Origin: Algoriphagus antarcticus
GTDB taxonomy: Bacteria > Bacteroidota > Bacteroidia > Cytophagales > Cyclobacteriaceae
Direction of reading: 5' to 3'
Assembly (NCBI RefSeq): GCF_002150685.1
Contig: NZ_MSSW01000045.1
Span: forward strand, 58,062 to 122,061
Length of the DNA stretch: 64,000 nt
The notes beneath the pieces are model-generated. The model was given only the letters and a program-made list of their open reading frames with translations. It made no database searches and had not been told where the DNA came from. Positions 26,101 to 32,726 of this stretch are shown piece by piece; position 1 is the stretch's first letter; the number at the start of each line of letters is the position of its first letter. The position numbers and the translations under genes are program-made.

Positions 26101-28182
26101 GAGACGGATTCCTGGACAAATTCCAGTTTCTCTTACATTCCATCTGGCCCAGAAGGCTGGACGCAGCGCACCACTTACCAGCTGGATGAAGATCAATTGA
26201 CAAATCTGGAGATCAATGAATCGGATAGAAGCTGGAAATACAAAGATATCCAAGAGAAAATTGAAGTCTTTACCGTGGGTGCTGGCGTGGATACACTATC
26301 CTTTAAGAATACCCAGTTTTACCTTGATCAGATTCCCCAGATCATTGATAATGTGAATAATGCCAACAGCCGCTTGTGTCCAAATGGCTCGCTTGGTTTG
26401 GTAGCTTTTGAGCAAAAGAGTCTGATGCCATACTTGCCGATTCCTGTTCCTGGCTTTGATATATTGGATGCTCGGGCTTGTGGTCGCGTTCCACAGATGA
26501 TTCAGAGCATTCAGAATGCTTGGATTACTACGCCAGGTCAGAGGATGCTGGTGGACTATGTGAATAATGTGAAAGCGGGTGATTACGTGGTTATTTTCTC
26601 TGTAGGAAATGTCACGTTTGAAGCTTGGCCGGATGTTGCCATTGAGAAATTGAAAGAGTTTGGAGCAAGTGAAGCTACGCTTAGAGCCTTGAAAACGGGC
26701 GATCCTTATATTCTTTACGGTAGAAAAGGCATGCGTCCGGGTGAGGCGATTGAGATCGTGGGTGACAGAACAATGGAAGTTCCGGCAAATCAGCAGACGC
26801 TTTCATTCGATACCGAGCTTTCAGGTTACCTGACGTCAGGGATTATTTTGACTCCGAGAGTTGGGCCAGCGTCATCTTGGGAGCGTTTCTTCCAAAATGT
26901 TAATTCCAGAAACTGGATCAACGAGGAAGGGAAAACCTACTTTGATATCATTGGAGTGAAGGAAAATGGCGAGGAGGATCTGCTGATTGGGAATACCTAT
27001 GATCAGGAAATGGATCTGTCATTTATCAGCACGGAGACCTACCCTTATCTGAAACTGCGCTACAGCATGAATGATCCGGAGTCCACTGCTCCGGCTCAGT
27101 TGGACAAGTGGCAGGTGAATTATACAGGCGTTCCTGAAGGAGTGTTGATCCAGAAATCCGCCAAGGAGCAAGTCAATCTTCGGGAAGGCGAGCCGGGGCT
27201 TTTGGAACTGCAATTCAAGAATATTTCCAAGTATAACTTCCTGGATTCTATTCAGGTGGATTGGAAAATGACCAATCTGACGAGTAAGAAAGTGGAGGAG
27301 TATACCAAGAAATTCCCTGTCCTGAAAGCTGGAGAGGCATTTGACTTTACCATAGAATTTATTTCCATCGGGAAAAGCGGGGAGAATAGATTGGAGATTT
27401 TTGCCAATCCTAGAATTCAGCGGGAGCAGACCTATCGCAACAATCAGGTGGATATGGGTGCTTATTTCATCGTGGAGGGAGATAATTCCTCGGCGCTTCT
27501 GGATGTGAATTTCGACGGAATTTATATCATGGATGGCGATATCGTCTCTCCAAATGTGCTGGTTACGGCTTTGCTGAAGAATGACCAAACACTGATTTAT
27601 AAGAAAGATACCGTCGGGCTGGATCTGTATCTCAAGCAAAACTGTGAAAGCTGTGATTTCAAGCGGGTAAGTTTCTCCAATCCAAACCTGACTTGGACTC
27701 CTGCTTCGGAAGATGAAGACTTCAAGGTTTCTCTGCTTGCAGGACCCTTGGAAGATGGGATTTACACGCTGAGAATCGCCAATGAGGATTCTGCCGAGCC
27801 GTATGAGATTACTTTTGAAGTGATCAATGAATCCCAGATCACCAATTTCTATCCTTATCCGAATCCATTCAGCACCTCTGTACGCTTCGTCTTTACAGTG
27901 ACGGGAATGGAAGTGCCCGATGAAATCAAGATTCAGATTATGACCGTCACGGGCAAGGTCGTCCGGGAAATCTTGCAGAATGAACTCGGGCCAATCCGAA
28001 TAGGGAATAACCTAACTGAATACGCTTGGGACGGCAAGGATGAATTTGGCGACCAACTTGCAAATGGTGTGTATATTTATCGAGTCCTAGTCCGCAAAAA
28101 CGGCCAATTTATGGAGCATAGACCTACTGCCGGTGACAAGGCATTTAAGAAGGGCTATGGGAAGATGTATTTGTTGAGGTGA
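23164..28182 (+). CDS. porU: Type IX secretion sortase PorU
   Basis: A 1672-residue secreted C25 (gingipain-like) peptidase. The start ATG at 23164 overlaps the porV stop as ATGA. A signal peptide ends near ALAEAQE. The catalytic dyad is visible as FFGHGAP (His634) and LFNGCDYG (Cys668). Beta-rich repeats follow, then a C-terminal FlgD-like type IX sorting domain (YPYPNPFSTSVRF, then AWDGKDEFGDQLANGVYIYR). PorU removes sorting domains from secreted proteins and attaches the cargo to lipopolysaccharide. It is much longer than the Porphyromonas PorU (about 1150 residues), mainly after the peptidase domain. Confidence 0.92.
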   Translation: MIKRILFVFLAFIMLSALAEAQEPIWYNYDQTYYKIPTAADGIHRVPAATLTSSGINLNSLDPRNIRLYHRGKEVAIHIEGENDGKFDTDDYIDFFGKRNDATLDKLLYTEFDQLPNPYFNTTSDTTAFFLTVTNGQSGKRMNLRSAPETSLPVATSYSSEKLLALGEQYSLGIGYSFDFRLSKFDQGQGWMSAVITKGNTRQLTFNQLGAMGSGAAKLEFGLVGRSATAHATKIYAGPNAASKRLLATVSFSGYEYPQQSVNLAMSDFNSDGSIVISFESAGSASVDNMSVAFAKITFQNNVSLGDFASELFISPAGNQRIQLSQLSGTYSALEVSDPDNPQKVQLTKSGQSLSFRSAVANDSSKVWVQNEGSIISATSLERVKFRNYLGQPANYILVGHHVLEQPTTQFDNPLKAYAEHRASPAGGGFDTLTVKMEDLYNQFAYGEYSPVAMYEFLRAYYPVHKPTHMLLAGRALAMYSTARSGGVTYFYRNNPAAFSFRDLIPAGGFPFSDNIYTLDLDPSKPLVPALAVGRIPARNSQQLADYLSKAIEKDAVGISDSWQKELIHLSGGESEFELDRYFNFMNGFKTIAEGLYFGGNVTTYRKRSNSTIEVIDITGDLNEGRSMVTFFGHGAPTVIDIEIGFASDPTLNYQNKGKYPIMLFNGCDYGSAYANGYTQGEDWVITPDKGAVSVLANSAIGVDVYLRRYSDMFYRKAFADSTLIYRTLGEVKREAEEAFVTSYGTSPLSYSHMEQMINYGDPGLRIFPADKADYAIKVEEVSIDSFDEIPVSVLSDSLKLSFVLRNIGRVDTDSIEYKVSRRFPDGSTESFSPVKIPYIARIDSLFFTIPNTGRNSAGENTFTIEVNSKMEVPEMTFANNAVTYAKFIPLSGTLNLYPLDYGIVNGTDTRLVAQVPGKTTEDRTVIIQVDTAAGFNSAYRKEVRVTTRGLAEMPLPLTAFSDSTTFYWRSKFQEAKPGETDSWTNSSFSYIPSGPEGWTQRTTYQLDEDQLTNLEINESDRSWKYKDIQEKIEVFTVGAGVDTLSFKNTQFYLDQIPQIIDNVNNANSRLCPNGSLGLVAFEQKSLMPYLPIPVPGFDILDARACGRVPQMIQSIQNAWITTPGQRMLVDYVNNVKAGDYVVIFSVGNVTFEAWPDVAIEKLKEFGASEATLRALKTGDPYILYGRKGMRPGEAIEIVGDRTMEVPANQQTLSFDTELSGYLTSGIILTPRVGPASSWERFFQNVNSRNWINEEGKTYFDIIGVKENGEEDLLIGNTYDQEMDLSFISTETYPYLKLRYSMNDPESTAPAQLDKWQVNYTGVPEGVLIQKSAKEQVNLREGEPGLLELQFKNISKYNFLDSIQVDWKMTNLTSKKVEEYTKKFPVLKAGEAFDFTIEFISIGKSGENRLEIFANPRIQREQTYRNNQVDMGAYFIVEGDNSSALLDVNFDGIYIMDGDIVSPNVLVTALLKNDQTLIYKKDTVGLDLYLKQNCESCDFKRVSFSNPNLTWTPASEDEDFKVSLLAGPLEDGIYTLRIANEDSAEPYEITFEVINESQITNFYPYPNPFSTSVRFVFTVTGMEVPDEIKIQIMTVTGKVVREILQNELGPIRIGNNLTEYAWDGKDEFGDQLANGVYIYRVLVRKNGQFMEHRPTAGDKAFKKGYGKMYLLR

Positions 28183-28325
28183 TTGTCGTCATCTGATAGC
28201 TATCGAATGCGAACGACGAAGGAGTGAAATAATCTGGTGTGATATTGAAAAATAGAGATTAATAAAGGTATATATTCTTAACTGATTTGGGTAAGTAGAG
28301 GTAGGAAGGGTTAAGCAATAAATGA

Positions 28326-28335
28326 GTTAGCGGTT
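28326..28335. repeat. Left boundary motif of the caspase gene module
   Basis: GTTAGCGGTT, the exact reverse complement of AACCGCTAAC at 29589-29598 after the caspase gene. Following sequence TATGCTATGACGACAG resembles the ACGACACAACG preceding the next gene at 29750. Integron-type recombination sites have comparable GTTRRRY/RYYYAAC ends, though these motifs do not match that consensus fully. Confidence 0.5.
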
Positions 28336-28394
28336 ATGCTATGACGACAGTGCTAACCAAAAAACATTGGAGCTTTTAAAGGACAAATATTAAA

Positions 28395-29540
28395 ATGGAC
28401 AACAAGATAGAACTATCAACCAGACGAAATATTCTTGACGGATTTATTGTAACGAGAATTTCTTGGTATGGTAACCTGGAGCAAGTAAATTTTTTAGGGC
28501 GACTATTTGACCTTTCAAAATTAGCATCAACTGACCACCGTTACAAGACGGCTGACGAAGATATTTGGAAACACACAGTAGCAAATAATGACTGGCCTGA
28601 CGAATGGGTTTTTACAGACAGCAGGTTTAATTTTCTGCATATCCAAGATAAATTATTTCTTGAATTTTTATGCTTAACCATTCATCCGACAGTCCGTGAC
28701 AACCAAGACCAAGTTGTAACGCTTCTTGAAATTTACAACAACAATCTGTCAAAGAATAGTTACGAACTTTATCAAGCAGGTGACATTGCGGGTAGACCTA
28801 AATTTGAAGCGAGGGAAATACAAGTAGCAGTCGCTGTTCCTGCCAAATCTCATAATGTAACAAAACTTGCATTAGTTATTGGTTGTTCTGACTACAACTT
28901 TGCTGGCGTTTTGGCAAACCCACTTAACGATGCAAATTCAGTTGAGAAAAAACTTCAAAGTTTAGGATTTGACGTTTTGAAAATTCTAAATCCAAATCAA
29001 AAAGACCTCAAAAAAATAATTGATGACTTTGGCGACAAATTAAAGGGTTATGACATTGGCTTGTTTTATTTCGCAGGACACGGAGTTCAAGTTAAAGGAC
29101 TGAATTATCTCATTCCCGTTGATGCAAATTTGAAAACTGAACGAATGGTTGAATATGACTGCGTAGAGGCAGGTCGTGTTTTAGGATATATGGAGGACAG
29201 CAAATCTCAAGTAAACATTGTGATACTTGATGCTTGCCGTGACAATCCATTTGAAAGAAGTTGGGGACGTGGAATAAGTTTAAGAGGTTTGACGACTATG
29301 AGTGCACCGAGTGGTTCTTTAATCGCTTATTCAACTTCTCCTGGCAAGACAGCTTCAGACGGTGACGGTGTTAATGGACTTTATACTCATTCTCTATTAG
29401 AACACATCGGGAGTAAAAAAGTAACCGTAATGTCAATGTTTCAAAATGTTAGAAAAGACGTTATGACTAAATCAAAGAACGAACAAATACCTTGGGAGGC
29501 AACATCATTAACTGCGGACTATTTTTTTAACCCTGAGTAA
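28395..29540 (+). CDS. Caspase-like protease with AbiJ-type N-terminal domain
   Basis: A 381-residue protein of two parts. Residues 1-140 resemble the AbiJ N-terminal domain 3 type (RRNILDGF, STDHRYKTADEDIWKH, NDWPDEWVFTDSRFNFLHI, GRPKFEARE), a module seen in abortive-infection proteins; this is recognition from memory. Residues 155-381 are a caspase/C14 p20-like domain with the dyad FAGHGVQ (His229) and LDACRDNPF (Cys281). Caspase-like effectors kill infected cells in several phage defence systems. There is no adjacent sensor, so the N-terminal domain may sense directly. It has low GC and is bracketed by GTTAGCGGTT/AACCGCTAAC, suggesting mobile acquisition. Confidence 0.82.
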   Translation: MDNKIELSTRRNILDGFIVTRISWYGNLEQVNFLGRLFDLSKLASTDHRYKTADEDIWKHTVANNDWPDEWVFTDSRFNFLHIQDKLFLEFLCLTIHPTVRDNQDQVVTLLEIYNNNLSKNSYELYQAGDIAGRPKFEAREIQVAVAVPAKSHNVTKLALVIGCSDYNFAGVLANPLNDANSVEKKLQSLGFDVLKILNPNQKDLKKIIDDFGDKLKGYDIGLFYFAGHGVQVKGLNYLIPVDANLKTERMVEYDCVEAGRVLGYMEDSKSQVNIVILDACRDNPFERSWGRGISLRGLTTMSAPSGSLIAYSTSPGKTASDGDGVNGLYTHSLLEHIGSKKVTVMSMFQNVRKDVMTKSKNEQIPWEATSLTADYFFNPE

Positions 29541-29588
29541 AATGACAGTAAACATTGACCGACACTACTTCGTGGACAGAAAAGCACG

Positions 29589-29730
29589 AACCGCTAACAG
29601 CACCTACAAAAAATTGGCGGTTCAGTGGTTAAATGAGGTTTTGTGCTTCGTATCAAGTTCAGTGCTGGCAGACAGTTTAGTGCTTCGAAATCCGCTTCTT
29701 CGCTAAGCGCCAAAACGATAGCTGTGATTA
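29589..29730 (+). repeat. attC-like recombination-site candidate
   Basis: Starts AACCGCTAAC (29589-29598) and ends with TAGCTGTGATTA (29719-29730), a degenerate counterpart of GTTAGCGGTTATG. GAACCGC (29588-29594) pairs with GCGGTTC (29617-29623). The 42-bp tail from 29688 (CGCTTCTTCGCTAAGCGCCA is its core) resembles 31685-31726 before another accessory gene. Size, imperfect palindromy and place between single-gene units recall integron attC sites. No integrase is present here. Confidence 0.45.
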
Positions 29731-29749
29731 AAAAAAAACGACACAACGA

Positions 29750-30190
29750 GTGATTAAACGAATAGTCATAGGAATTATACCAGTTATATTAGGCGGACTG
29801 ATTTATCTTACATACAGAACTGACTCTCTTGTTATGTTTGGTTGGTTTAATGAAATAGGCCTTTCTGACAAAATTGGACTATTACGTTCAAACTATCAAT
29901 TACAAAATTTAACAATTCCCAATTGGATAAAATTTAGCCTCCCAGATGCATTGTGGTTATTTTCTTTCACCTATATTACATTAATAATTTGGGAAAATAA
30001 GATAAATAGAGAATCTGTTTTTTGGATTTTTTTTGCGCCTATGATCGGTATATTTTCAGAAGTAGGACAGCTAACAGGGTTAATTCCCGGCACATTTGAC
30101 AAAATAGATTTAATACTTCTTATCATAGCAACAATTCTGCCATTCAAATTTTTAACAAAATTAAAATCCATAAAAATTAAAAACGTATGA
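29750..30190 (+). CDS. Small membrane protein, unknown family
   Basis: A 146-residue protein with a GTG start at 29750 (no better ATG before residue 29). Four hydrophobic segments are visible: about 4-22, 64-80, 88-104 and 116-132, the last with the motif GTFDKIDLILLIIATILPF. The sequence is AT-rich and reads like accessory membrane proteins of Bacteroidota, but I do not recognise a family; VanZ-like architecture (GTFDxxDLxxNxxG near the end of small four-helix proteins) is a weak possibility. It shares ATGA with the next gene, so the two are translated together. Confidence 0.6.
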   Translation: MIKRIVIGIIPVILGGLIYLTYRTDSLVMFGWFNEIGLSDKIGLLRSNYQLQNLTIPNWIKFSLPDALWLFSFTYITLIIWENKINRESVFWIFFAPMIGIFSEVGQLTGLIPGTFDKIDLILLIIATILPFKFLTKLKSIKIKNV

Positions 30191-30567
30191 AAACAAAAAG
30201 TCTAGTGAAGCATTTCTTCTCAATTTTAACTGTTTGCTTCTTTATTTTTATTGCATTTGGAAGTGATGACGAAGAAAGTAAAACGAATGCAGACGGAACA
30301 CCTAAGACAGAAAGACAAATCAAGGTAGAAAGTCAATTTAGCTCTTGGGATGGTTCACATACAGGTTTGACTAATTTAATCAAGAAAAGTATGAATGACC
30401 CTGATAGCTATGAACATATTGAAACAAGATTTAGAGATGACGGAGATAATATTTTCGTTATAACAAAATTCAGAGGTACAAACGCTTTTGGAGGGAAAGT
30501 AATTAATACAGTTTCAGCAAAAGTTGATTTTAACGGAAACGTAATTGAAGTAATAAGTCAAGAATAA
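30187..30567 (+). CDS. Membrane-anchored small protein, unknown function
   Basis: A 126-residue protein with one N-terminal hydrophobic segment (SILTVCFFIFIAFG, possible anchor or signal) followed by an acidic linker and a C-terminal domain NDPDSYEHIETRFRDDGDNI and RGTNAFGGKVINTVSAKVD. The latter pattern recurs at the end of many small bacterial membrane-anchored proteins of unknown role. Its ATG overlaps the preceding stop by 4 bp. A repeat-B copy begins 10 bp after the stop. Confidence 0.6.
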   Translation: MKTKSLVKHFFSILTVCFFIFIAFGSDDEESKTNADGTPKTERQIKVESQFSSWDGSHTGLTNLIKKSMNDPDSYEHIETRFRDDGDNIFVITKFRGTNAFGGKVINTVSAKVDFNGNVIEVISQE

Positions 30568-30576
30568 AAACTTAGT

Positions 30577-30630
30577 CTCGGTGTAGTTTGTAATTACACC
30601 TTTCTATGCCATCAAATTTTCAATTGAAAC
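30577..30630 (+). repeat. Repeat B, copy 1 (short form)
   Basis: Hairpin GGTGTAGTT-TGT-AATTACACC (30580-30600; one G-T pair), then TTTCTATGCCATC and a TTTTCAATTGAAA block. It lacks the CTGAGCGTAG blocks of the longer copies. A 33-codon frame opens at 30606 within it (to 30707) and continues shifted toward 30777; this could be a decayed small gene but is unrecognised. Confidence 0.7.
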
Positions 30631-30801
30631 ATTTGGAGGATCACAGTTTCAATGGTTACATTACTTTCAGACTTACAAATGATATTAAATGCAAAATTGA
30701 AGGATAGTTGTTATTTCTCTGACAAATCACCAATTCAAGAAACGTTACGAACCATTACGAAAGGAAAGATGAATTAGGCACTTTAAATCTAAGTTAATAT
30801 T

Positions 30802-31521
30802 ATGACAAATGATACTGAATATTTTGATTTTGGATTGTGGTGGGGAAAGATTTTTACTTCAATTTATGGACTAAATGACTTATTATCATACCTAGGAGAT
30901 AAGGAATCTATTAATCTACATTTAAAGAAAAATGAATCTGTGAAATCATTTGATTTGGAAAGCGGTGATATAATGTCTGCAAATGATCAAACAAGCCAGT
31001 TATTCTCCTCGGAATTACATACAGAATTTGAAAATATTCGGACCAAATATTTAAATAATTTGATAGTTTTTCAATATTCCATTCTCGAACAGATTCTGGA
31101 AGAGAGTGTTTATCTTTTTTTATATAATAATAGCAATCTTCTAAAAAGAACTCAACAAATCAATTTGGAATTTCAAATTAATAAATCATTTGATTTGGAT
31201 ATATTGTTGAAAACTGAATTTACAAAGGATGTAATGAAATCAATTTGTAATAGGGCTTGTAAATATATTGTAACTGGGAGAATTGACAAGAGCTTAAAAA
31301 GAATTGATAAATTAGTTGGTCTTAAATTTTCAGCAGATATTATAATGTTTCTTCAAAACCTACAAGATAGGCGAAACACTGTTGTACATGAAACTAAGTT
31401 TACAACAATAGAAATAGATTATTTTTATAAACTTGTTGATATATTTCAATATGTGTTAATTGATATAGAAAAAAAAATTATTGAGAGGAATATTCGATAC
31501 GAGAGACCTTTTGATTGGTAA
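30802..31521 (+). CDS. HEPN-like protein, larger (possible RNase effector)
   Basis: A 239-residue, largely helical protein without signal peptide or membrane segment. Near the C terminus is DRRNTVVHE, with Arg191 and His196 in the Rx4H (RNxxxH) arrangement that forms the active site of HEPN ribonucleases; the preceding FLQNLQD and following helix fit that fold. HEPN proteins act as RNases in toxin-antitoxin, abortive infection and CRISPR systems. No recognised antitoxin lies next to it. It is very AT-rich, and a repeat-B copy starts 6 bp after the stop. Catalytic activity is inferred from the motif only. Confidence 0.6.
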   Translation: MTNDTEYFDFGLWWGKIFTSIYGLNDLLSYLGDKESINLHLKKNESVKSFDLESGDIMSANDQTSQLFSSELHTEFENIRTKYLNNLIVFQYSILEQILEESVYLFLYNNSNLLKRTQQINLEFQINKSFDLDILLKTEFTKDVMKSICNRACKYIVTGRIDKSLKRIDKLVGLKFSADIIMFLQNLQDRRNTVVHETKFTTIEIDYFYKLVDIFQYVLIDIEKKIIERNIRYERPFDW

Positions 31522-31526
31522 AACGT

Positions 31527-31674
31527 CCCCGCTGAGCGTAGTCAAGGGGTTGTGGTCACCTCCTCTGAGCGTAGTAAAGCGTTGGGGTGCCCCCGCTGAG
31601 CGTAGTTTAAGCGTTGAGGTCGCTAGGTGTAGATTGTATCTACACCTTTCTATATCATCCAATTATCAATTGAA
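31527..31674 (+). repeat. Repeat B, copy 2 (long form)
   Basis: Three CTGAGCGTAG-type blocks (about 31531, 31565 and 31595), each followed by a variant of AAGCGTTGAGGT, then the hairpin AGGTGTAGAT-TGT-ATCTACACCT (31625-31647), TTTCTATATCATC and TCAATTGAA. Compared with copy 5 (AGGTGTAATT-TGT-AATTACACCT) two stem positions change on both sides together, so pairing is kept. Confidence 0.8.
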
Positions 31675-31684
31675 AAAATGGTTT

Positions 31685-31726
31685 AAAACTGCTTCTTCGC
31701 TCAACGCCAAAATGTTTGTAGTAATT
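31685..31726 (+). repeat. Second copy of attC-like tail
   Basis: Contains CTGCTTCTTCGCTCAACGCC, matching CCGCTTCTTCGCTAAGCGCC at 29692-29711 apart from three bases, with further similarity to the right (GTAATT with GTGATT). Like the first copy it stands just before an accessory gene start (31747). Confidence 0.5.
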
Positions 31727-31746
31727 CGTTTAAATTTTAAAATAAT

Positions 31747-32292
31747 ATGGCAAAGTCTAGACATTTCTTGATTTCAAATTTTTTAAGTGGTTTTGGAGCA
31801 GCACATAATTTATTAGCTAATGCGATAGAGTCTAATACATCATTTACTGAGCAAGTTTGCTTGTCTGCGACTTTAATTGATGGACTTCTACGCCTTTCAT
31901 TAGTAATGCAACAACAGTTAGATACAAGAAAAGGAGTTGTGGATCCTATACTTTTGTTTCAATCCAAAAGACAAAAGAAATTTTTATCTGAAAGAATAAT
32001 TTATAGGAGAGCAACAGAGAATAGAATTATTACAAAAGCAATCGAAAAAAAACTTAATCTTCTACATAACAAAAGGAACATTATTATCCATAGGTATCTT
32101 ATTAGTGATATCAAAACAAAAGATGTTATTTTAATTTCTCGCCAATACATAAGAATATATTTATTAATTAAGGAAAGACACCGAGGCATACATGACAAGC
32201 TCATTGAGCAAAATATTGGTATGGCTAAACATTTTATCGTAAATCCATCTGATGAGCAAATCCAAGAACATATCATGAAAAAGCATCTTTAG
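31747..32292 (+). CDS. HEPN-like protein, smaller
   Basis: A 181-residue helical protein. The motif LLHNKRNIIIHRYL places Arg110 and His115 in the Rx4H (RNxxxH) HEPN arrangement. The first half has two helices (GFGAAHNLLANAIESN and a segment containing LSATLIDGLLRLSL) that fit the long paired helices of HEPN proteins. It is unrelated at sequence level to the HEPN-like protein just upstream, apart from the motif. AT-rich, no close partner, and followed by a repeat-B copy within 10 bp. A toxin or RNA-cleaving defence role is an inference. Confidence 0.58.
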   Translation: MAKSRHFLISNFLSGFGAAHNLLANAIESNTSFTEQVCLSATLIDGLLRLSLVMQQQLDTRKGVVDPILLFQSKRQKKFLSERIIYRRATENRIITKAIEKKLNLLHNKRNIIIHRYLISDIKTKDVILISRQYIRIYLLIKERHRGIHDKLIEQNIGMAKHFIVNPSDEQIQEHIMKKHL

Positions 32293-32297
32293 AAAAC

Positions 32298-32392
32298 CTG
32301 CTGAGCGTAGAATTTTCGTTGAGTTAGGTGTAATCTGTACAATGGCCGGATATAATTACACCTTTCTATCAAGTAGAATTTTTAATTCGATT
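32298..32392 (+). repeat. Repeat B, copy 3
   Basis: GCTGAGCGTAG (32300-32310), GTTGAGTT, then AGGTGTAAT (32326-32334) pairing with ATTACACCT (32355-32363) across a 20-nt loop that looks like an insertion in the usual TGT loop; then TTTCTATC. It begins about 6 bp after the HEPN-like gene stop. Confidence 0.7.
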
Positions 32393-32467
32393 GTTATGGA
32401 AAGTGCTTGATTTGAATTAATGTATAGAAAGGTCAGATGATTTCTGACGAGTTCAACTAAAGCTAGT

Positions 32468-32552
32468 CCTCTCTGAATGTAGAAGCGTTAAGCTAGGAGT
32501 GATTTTCCCCCGCTGAGCGTAGAATAGAGGTGGGTTTAGGTGTGATTTTTCC
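32468..32552 (+). repeat. Repeat B, copy 4 (degenerate)
   Basis: CTCTGAATGTAGAAGCGTTA and then CCCCGCTGAGCGTAGAATAG, each followed by an AGGWGTGATTTT stretch in place of the hairpin left arm; the right arm is missing. The rest of the space 32293-32726 contains no recognisable gene. Confidence 0.55.
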
Positions 32553-32726
32553 ACCATGCTGGGGGGACCTATATCGGATGCTTCAGCATGATTTATGCAG
32601 GTAAACGTAAAAAAAAGGAAGACTAATACTTTAAAACGAGCTGAGATTTTACTTAAGCGAAAAATTTCAGGAATAATCAACAAAGGCTCTTTCATGTAGT
32701 AATATTTTTTGATTAGTAAATCAAGT

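Noticed and set aside
31481..31771. Plus-strand 96-codon frame with repeated PLSVVK-type peptides
   Set aside because: It is the translation of the repeat-B CTGAGCGTAG blocks, overlaps the end of the HEPN-like gene, and has no conserved protein features.
28395..32292. A known multi-gene caspase defence system (CBASS, Avs or type III CRISPR-linked)
   Set aside because: No cyclase, STAND ATPase or cas gene is adjacent; the genes look like separate units.
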